The notes beneath the pieces were generated by a model that saw only the letters and a list, made by a program, of their open reading frames with translations, had not been told where the DNA came from and made no database searches. Position numbers and translations under genes: made by a program. A stretch of 9,633 bases of DNA from Kiritimatiellia bacterium (lineage in GTDB: Bacteria; Verrucomicrobiota; Kiritimatiellia; UBA8416), in NCBI GenBank assembly GCA_007126175.1, contig SLBU01000191.1, positions 1-9,633 of the forward strand, in the 5' to 3' direction. Within the stretch, counting starts at the first letter, position 1. Every line of letters begins with the position of its first letter. Below are positions 7,282 to 9,633 of the stretch, piece after piece.

Positions 7282-7979
7282 GCCTTGGCTCCCGCCTTGT
7301 TATAGGAACGAATGTAATACACGCGCGGCTCGGCCCCCGTCTCTTCCTTGAGACGGCGTGCATCCGGATACTCCTTGAGCAGCTTGCTGACGTTACTCTC
7401 GGGATCATTCAGGTCGCCGAAGTTGATGGCACCGGTCGGACAACGCTCGGCACAGAATGGCAGTTTGCCGACTTCCAGCCGGTGGTCGCAGAACGAGCAT
7501 TTCTCCACCACGCCCTGCTTGCGGATGCCGGTGCCATTCCAGGTCATGGCCCGGTTCGGATTGTAGTAGGGAAAATGTTTGGCGCCCGTGCGGGCGGTCA
7601 CGTCCTTGGCATCCTCGGATTTCCAAAATGCGAGTGGTACCTGCTCATGGAACCAGATCACCCCATATGGACAACGCCGCTGACACGCCTGGCAACCAAT
7701 ACATCGATCGGAATCCATCAGCGTCAGGCCATCCTTGTTTTTGAAAATGGCCTTGGGTTCGACCGGGCAAACCGGTATGCAAGGGGCATTGTCACAATGA
7801 TTGCAGAAGGTTGGCGTATAGGTGTACTGCACATCCGGAAATGTTCCGCTGATCTCAGTCTGGTAGTTACACCAGAAATGCCCATCCTGCACATTGTTTT
7901 CCTGCTTGCAGGCCATGGCACAAGCACCACAGCCCGTGCATTTATGTTGGTCGATCACCATCCCATAACGTTTACTCAT
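7278..7979 (-). CDS. Four-cluster [4Fe-4S] electron-transfer subunit of a molybdoenzyme (DmsB/PsrB/PhsB/ArrB type)
   Basis: This 233-residue ferredoxin-like subunit passes electrons to or from the molybdenum subunit encoded just upstream. It has sixteen cysteines in four groups: C14-x2-C17-x2-C20-x3-C24; C59-x2-C62-x4-C67-x3-C71; C93-x2-C96-x2-C99-x3-C103; and C161-x2-C164-x11-C176-x3-C180. That is the standard arrangement for four cubane clusters, with no ligand replaced. The opening MVIDQHKCTGCGACAMACK and the FCNHCDNAPC segment place it with the B subunits of polysulfide, thiosulfate, tetrathionate, sulfite and arsenate/arsenite enzymes. There is no Tat or Sec signal, as is usual for B subunits, which may travel with a Tat-bearing A subunit or stay cytoplasmic. 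A strong TAAGGAG (7988-7994) lies 8 bases before the ATG. The gene sits 29 bases after the A-subunit stop and overlaps the chaperone start by 4 bases. Confidence 0.92.
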   Translation of the reverse strand: MSKRYGMVIDQHKCTGCGACAMACKQENNVQDGHFWCNYQTEISGTFPDVQYTYTPTFCNHCDNAPCIPVCPVEPKAIFKNKDGLTLMDSDRCIGCQACQRRCPYGVIWFHEQVPLAFWKSEDAKDVTARTGAKHFPYYNPNRAMTWNGTGIRKQGVVEKCSFCDHRLEVGKLPFCAERCPTGAINFGDLNDPESNVSKLLKEYPDARRLKEETGAEPRVYYIRSYNKAGAKA

Positions 7980-7987
7980 GGCTTTCG

Positions 7988-7994
7988 CTCCTTA
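7988..7994 (-). promoter_or_regulatory. Strong ribosome binding site of the Fe-S subunit gene
   Basis: TAAGGAG on the minus strand lies 8 bases upstream of the ATG at 7977-7979, inside the 29-base gap after the molybdopterin subunit stop. It is the best Shine-Dalgarno match in the cluster. Confidence 0.75.
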
Positions 7995-8008
7995 TCTATA
8001 AAAATTTC

Positions 8009-9633
8009 TTAGACCCGCTCGATGCGTACCCGGAAGTTTCCATAATAGGCCGTACTTCCGCTTAACCGTTCATAGTCTGCTGGCATCACGGTATTATTGT
8101 TGCCACCGCGCGGACGCTGCGCATTGAAGTCGACCGTGGCCACCTTGCCGAACGCCCAATGCCCCTGCCCGAATGTCTTGCAAGCCGTGCCCGGACGTAC
8201 CCCCGGAAACACTTTCAACTTGCAGCGGATTTCACCCGCCGGTGAAACCACCCGCACCTCATCGCCGGTCGCCAGATGCAGCCGCCGCGCATCGGCCGGA
8301 TGGATCTTGATGACATCGCTCCACTTTTCATCGCCGATATCCACATCGCGCAACTCCTGCAGCCAGGTACAGTTGTTGGCGCGTCCCTCGCGATTCAACC
8401 GTCCCTTGGAGTCGATAAACAGGAAGGGATACTCCTTTTCATCGCCAGATAATAAAGGCTCCTCATAATGCGGCAGAAACGCCAGCTCGCCACGCGCCAG
8501 ATAGTTCGTGACCTCCATGATGTCATCGACGGTCGTTTCATACCGATCCGCATGGCTTGTCAGCGCCTTCTTGAGCGTCTCACTATAAAACTCGAATTTC
8601 TTGGTCTCGGTCGCAAAGTTACCCCCCCAGCGCTTCTTGAATGGATACGGGTCACTATTCCAGACGCCCACCTTCAAGAATTCCTCCCAGCCATTGAAAC
8701 GATCCCCAGACTTGTACATCGCCGGATCCCAGATCGGCTGCAAGCGGTGCTTGAGGGAATACAACTCGAATTCCTCGCCGGTGCTCGGGGCTTTGCCCGT
8801 CTCCGGATCCACAACCGTCTTGAAATAATCGAGCAGATTCGCGAAGCCACGATCTGCCAGCTTCTCGGCCAGCATCCACATCACCACGGACTCTGGATTT
8901 TTCGATTCCGTAAAGGGCTCAACCATCGGCTTCGATACCCAGACATGCGTAAAGGTGTTGCCCTTCTGGCTCAGATACCCCCACTGCTCGAACATATGAT
9001 GTGTCGCCGGCAATAGGATGTCCGCAAAATGCGACAGCTCTGCATAGTTCAGTGTGCTATGAACCAGAAACGGAATCTCCATGGCCTTGTCCCAGCGATC
9101 GGTACCCGGACACGAGAAGTTGAAGTTGCACCAATACGCAAACACCATCTTCAGATCGTAGGGATCCTTGTCCAGTATGGCATCTGCCACCCGGTTGGTT
9201 ACCACCCCACCACCGGACTTACCGTCTTTCAAGGCCGGCATGTTCTTATAGCCACGTTGATCAATTTTCGGGTATTTGCGTCCTGCGGCAGCAACAGCAT
9301 CCGCATAGGGTTTGGAATCCGGCAAATTCTGATGTGGGGTCGATGCCCCGGTAATCGATCCGCCAACATTATCGACACTCCCGACAAGCCCGGCCAAGGC
9401 ATGCACCGCCATCGAGTTGTAGCCCCCGCGCACCTGCATCACGGCACCGCCCCCCATGAAAATCGTCACATGCGGGCCGCGCTCGGCCAACTCCGTTGCC
9501 ACGCGCACAATCTGATCTACCGGAATCCCTGCCAGCGGCGACGCCCACTCCGGCGTACGATCCTTCAGCTCCAGATTCCACCACTTGACGATGCCGTGCG
9601 TCTCCTTCTCCACAAACGCATCCTCAGCTACCG
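8009..9633 (-). CDS. Molybdopterin (bis-MGD) oxidoreductase catalytic subunit, C-terminal part
   Basis: The frame is open to the right edge, so the 540 visible residues are only the C-terminal part. A GTG at 9611-9613 is in frame but is not the start, because the frame continues upstream without a stop. Counting from the first full codon, GGGAVMQVRGGYNSMAV (60-76) and LVGSVDNVGGS (82-92) match the central Mo-bis-MGD-binding region. FAYWCNFNFSCPGTDRW (164-180) followed by LNYAELSHFADILLPATHHM (194-213) is the MGD-contacting block of the DMSO reductase superfamily. From about 400 onward is the molydopterin-dinucleotide-binding barrel (KIHPADARRLHLATGDEVRV, 442-461; KTFGQGHWAFG, 485-495). The type resembles PhsA/PsrA/TtrA/SoeA/ArrA-ArxA enzymes; the substrate cannot be settled because the N-terminal [4Fe-4S] domain, the Mo-ligand residue and any Tat signal lie outside the window. 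It is the first visible gene of the A-B-chaperone-flavoprotein cluster. Confidence 0.9.
   Translation of the reverse strand, partial: VAEDAFVEKETHGIVKWWNLELKDRTPEWASPLAGIPVDQIVRVATELAERGPHVTIFMGGGAVMQVRGGYNSMAVHALAGLVGSVDNVGGSITGASTPHQNLPDSKPYADAVAAAGRKYPKIDQRGYKNMPALKDGKSGGGVVTNRVADAILDKDPYDLKMVFAYWCNFNFSCPGTDRWDKAMEIPFLVHSTLNYAELSHFADILLPATHHMFEQWGYLSQKGNTFTHVWVSKPMVEPFTESKNPESVVMWMLAEKLADRGFANLLDYFKTVVDPETGKAPSTGEEFELYSLKHRLQPIWDPAMYKSGDRFNGWEEFLKVGVWNSDPYPFKKRWGGNFATETKKFEFYSETLKKALTSHADRYETTVDDIMEVTNYLARGELAFLPHYEEPLLSGDEKEYPFLFIDSKGRLNREGRANNCTWLQELRDVDIGDEKWSDVIKIHPADARRLHLATGDEVRVVSPAGEIRCKLKVFPGVRPGTACKTFGQGHWAFGKVATVDFNAQRPRGGNNNTVMPADYERLSGSTAYYGNFRVRIERV

Noticed and set aside
7200..8012. 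270-codon open frame on the plus strand opposite the Fe-S subunit and the chaperone start
   Set aside because: It is antisense to two well-supported genes and shows no family pattern; long shadows are common at this base composition.
9611..9613. GTG as the true start of the molybdopterin subunit
   Set aside because: The frame stays open to the window edge, and the visible protein lacks the N-terminal half needed for this family, so the gene must begin outside the window.
1..9633. Search for CRISPR arrays, insertion sequences, tRNA genes and phage genes
   Set aside because: No regularly spaced direct repeats, transposase-like frames, terminal inverted repeats or cloverleaf-like sequence were seen on reading either strand.

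Overview
The window holds a stretch of proteobacterial-looking chromosome. GC looks moderate by eye, the genes are closely packed, and the protein families (DUF6172, a bacterial SLC12-type cotransporter, a complex iron-sulfur molybdoenzyme with its TorD chaperone) are all common in Beta- and Gammaproteobacteria and related sulfur- or metal-metabolising lineages. I cannot name the species. There are no insertion sequences, tRNA or rRNA genes, CRISPR arrays or phage genes.

Left half, plus strand: the C-terminal end of a probable SAM-dependent methyltransferase (1-195) is followed by a 175-base gap with a plausible promoter. Next come a small conserved DUF6172 protein (371-679) and a 742-residue cation-chloride cotransporter family permease (736-2964). 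A 124-base convergent intergenic region (2965-3088) separates these from the right half.

Right half, minus strand, read from 9633 down to 3089: a single-direction cluster encodes (i) the C-terminal part of a bis-MGD molybdopterin oxidoreductase catalytic subunit, cut by the window edge; (ii) a DMSO-reductase-type electron-transfer subunit with four [4Fe-4S] motifs; (iii) a TorD/DmsD-like maturation chaperone whose GTG start overlaps the stop of (ii); and (iv) after 77 bases, an unusual 1167-residue flavoprotein. The flavoprotein joins an N-terminal domain resembling the nitronate monooxygenase/FabK/PfaD FMN TIM barrel, a cysteine-containing middle region and a helical linker to a complete CysJ-type (sulfite reductase alpha) flavodoxin-FAD-NADPH reductase.

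The most interesting point is this last cluster. Complex iron-sulfur molybdoenzymes normally reach the quinone pool through a membrane subunit of the NrfD/PsrC or DmsC type. None is visible here, and the position after the chaperone is taken by a fused NADPH-diflavin reductase. My working hypothesis is a soluble, NADPH-coupled molybdenum redox system, possibly acting on a sulfur, arsenic or other oxyanion substrate. Sequence upstream of the window (beyond 9633) could overturn this by supplying a membrane subunit.
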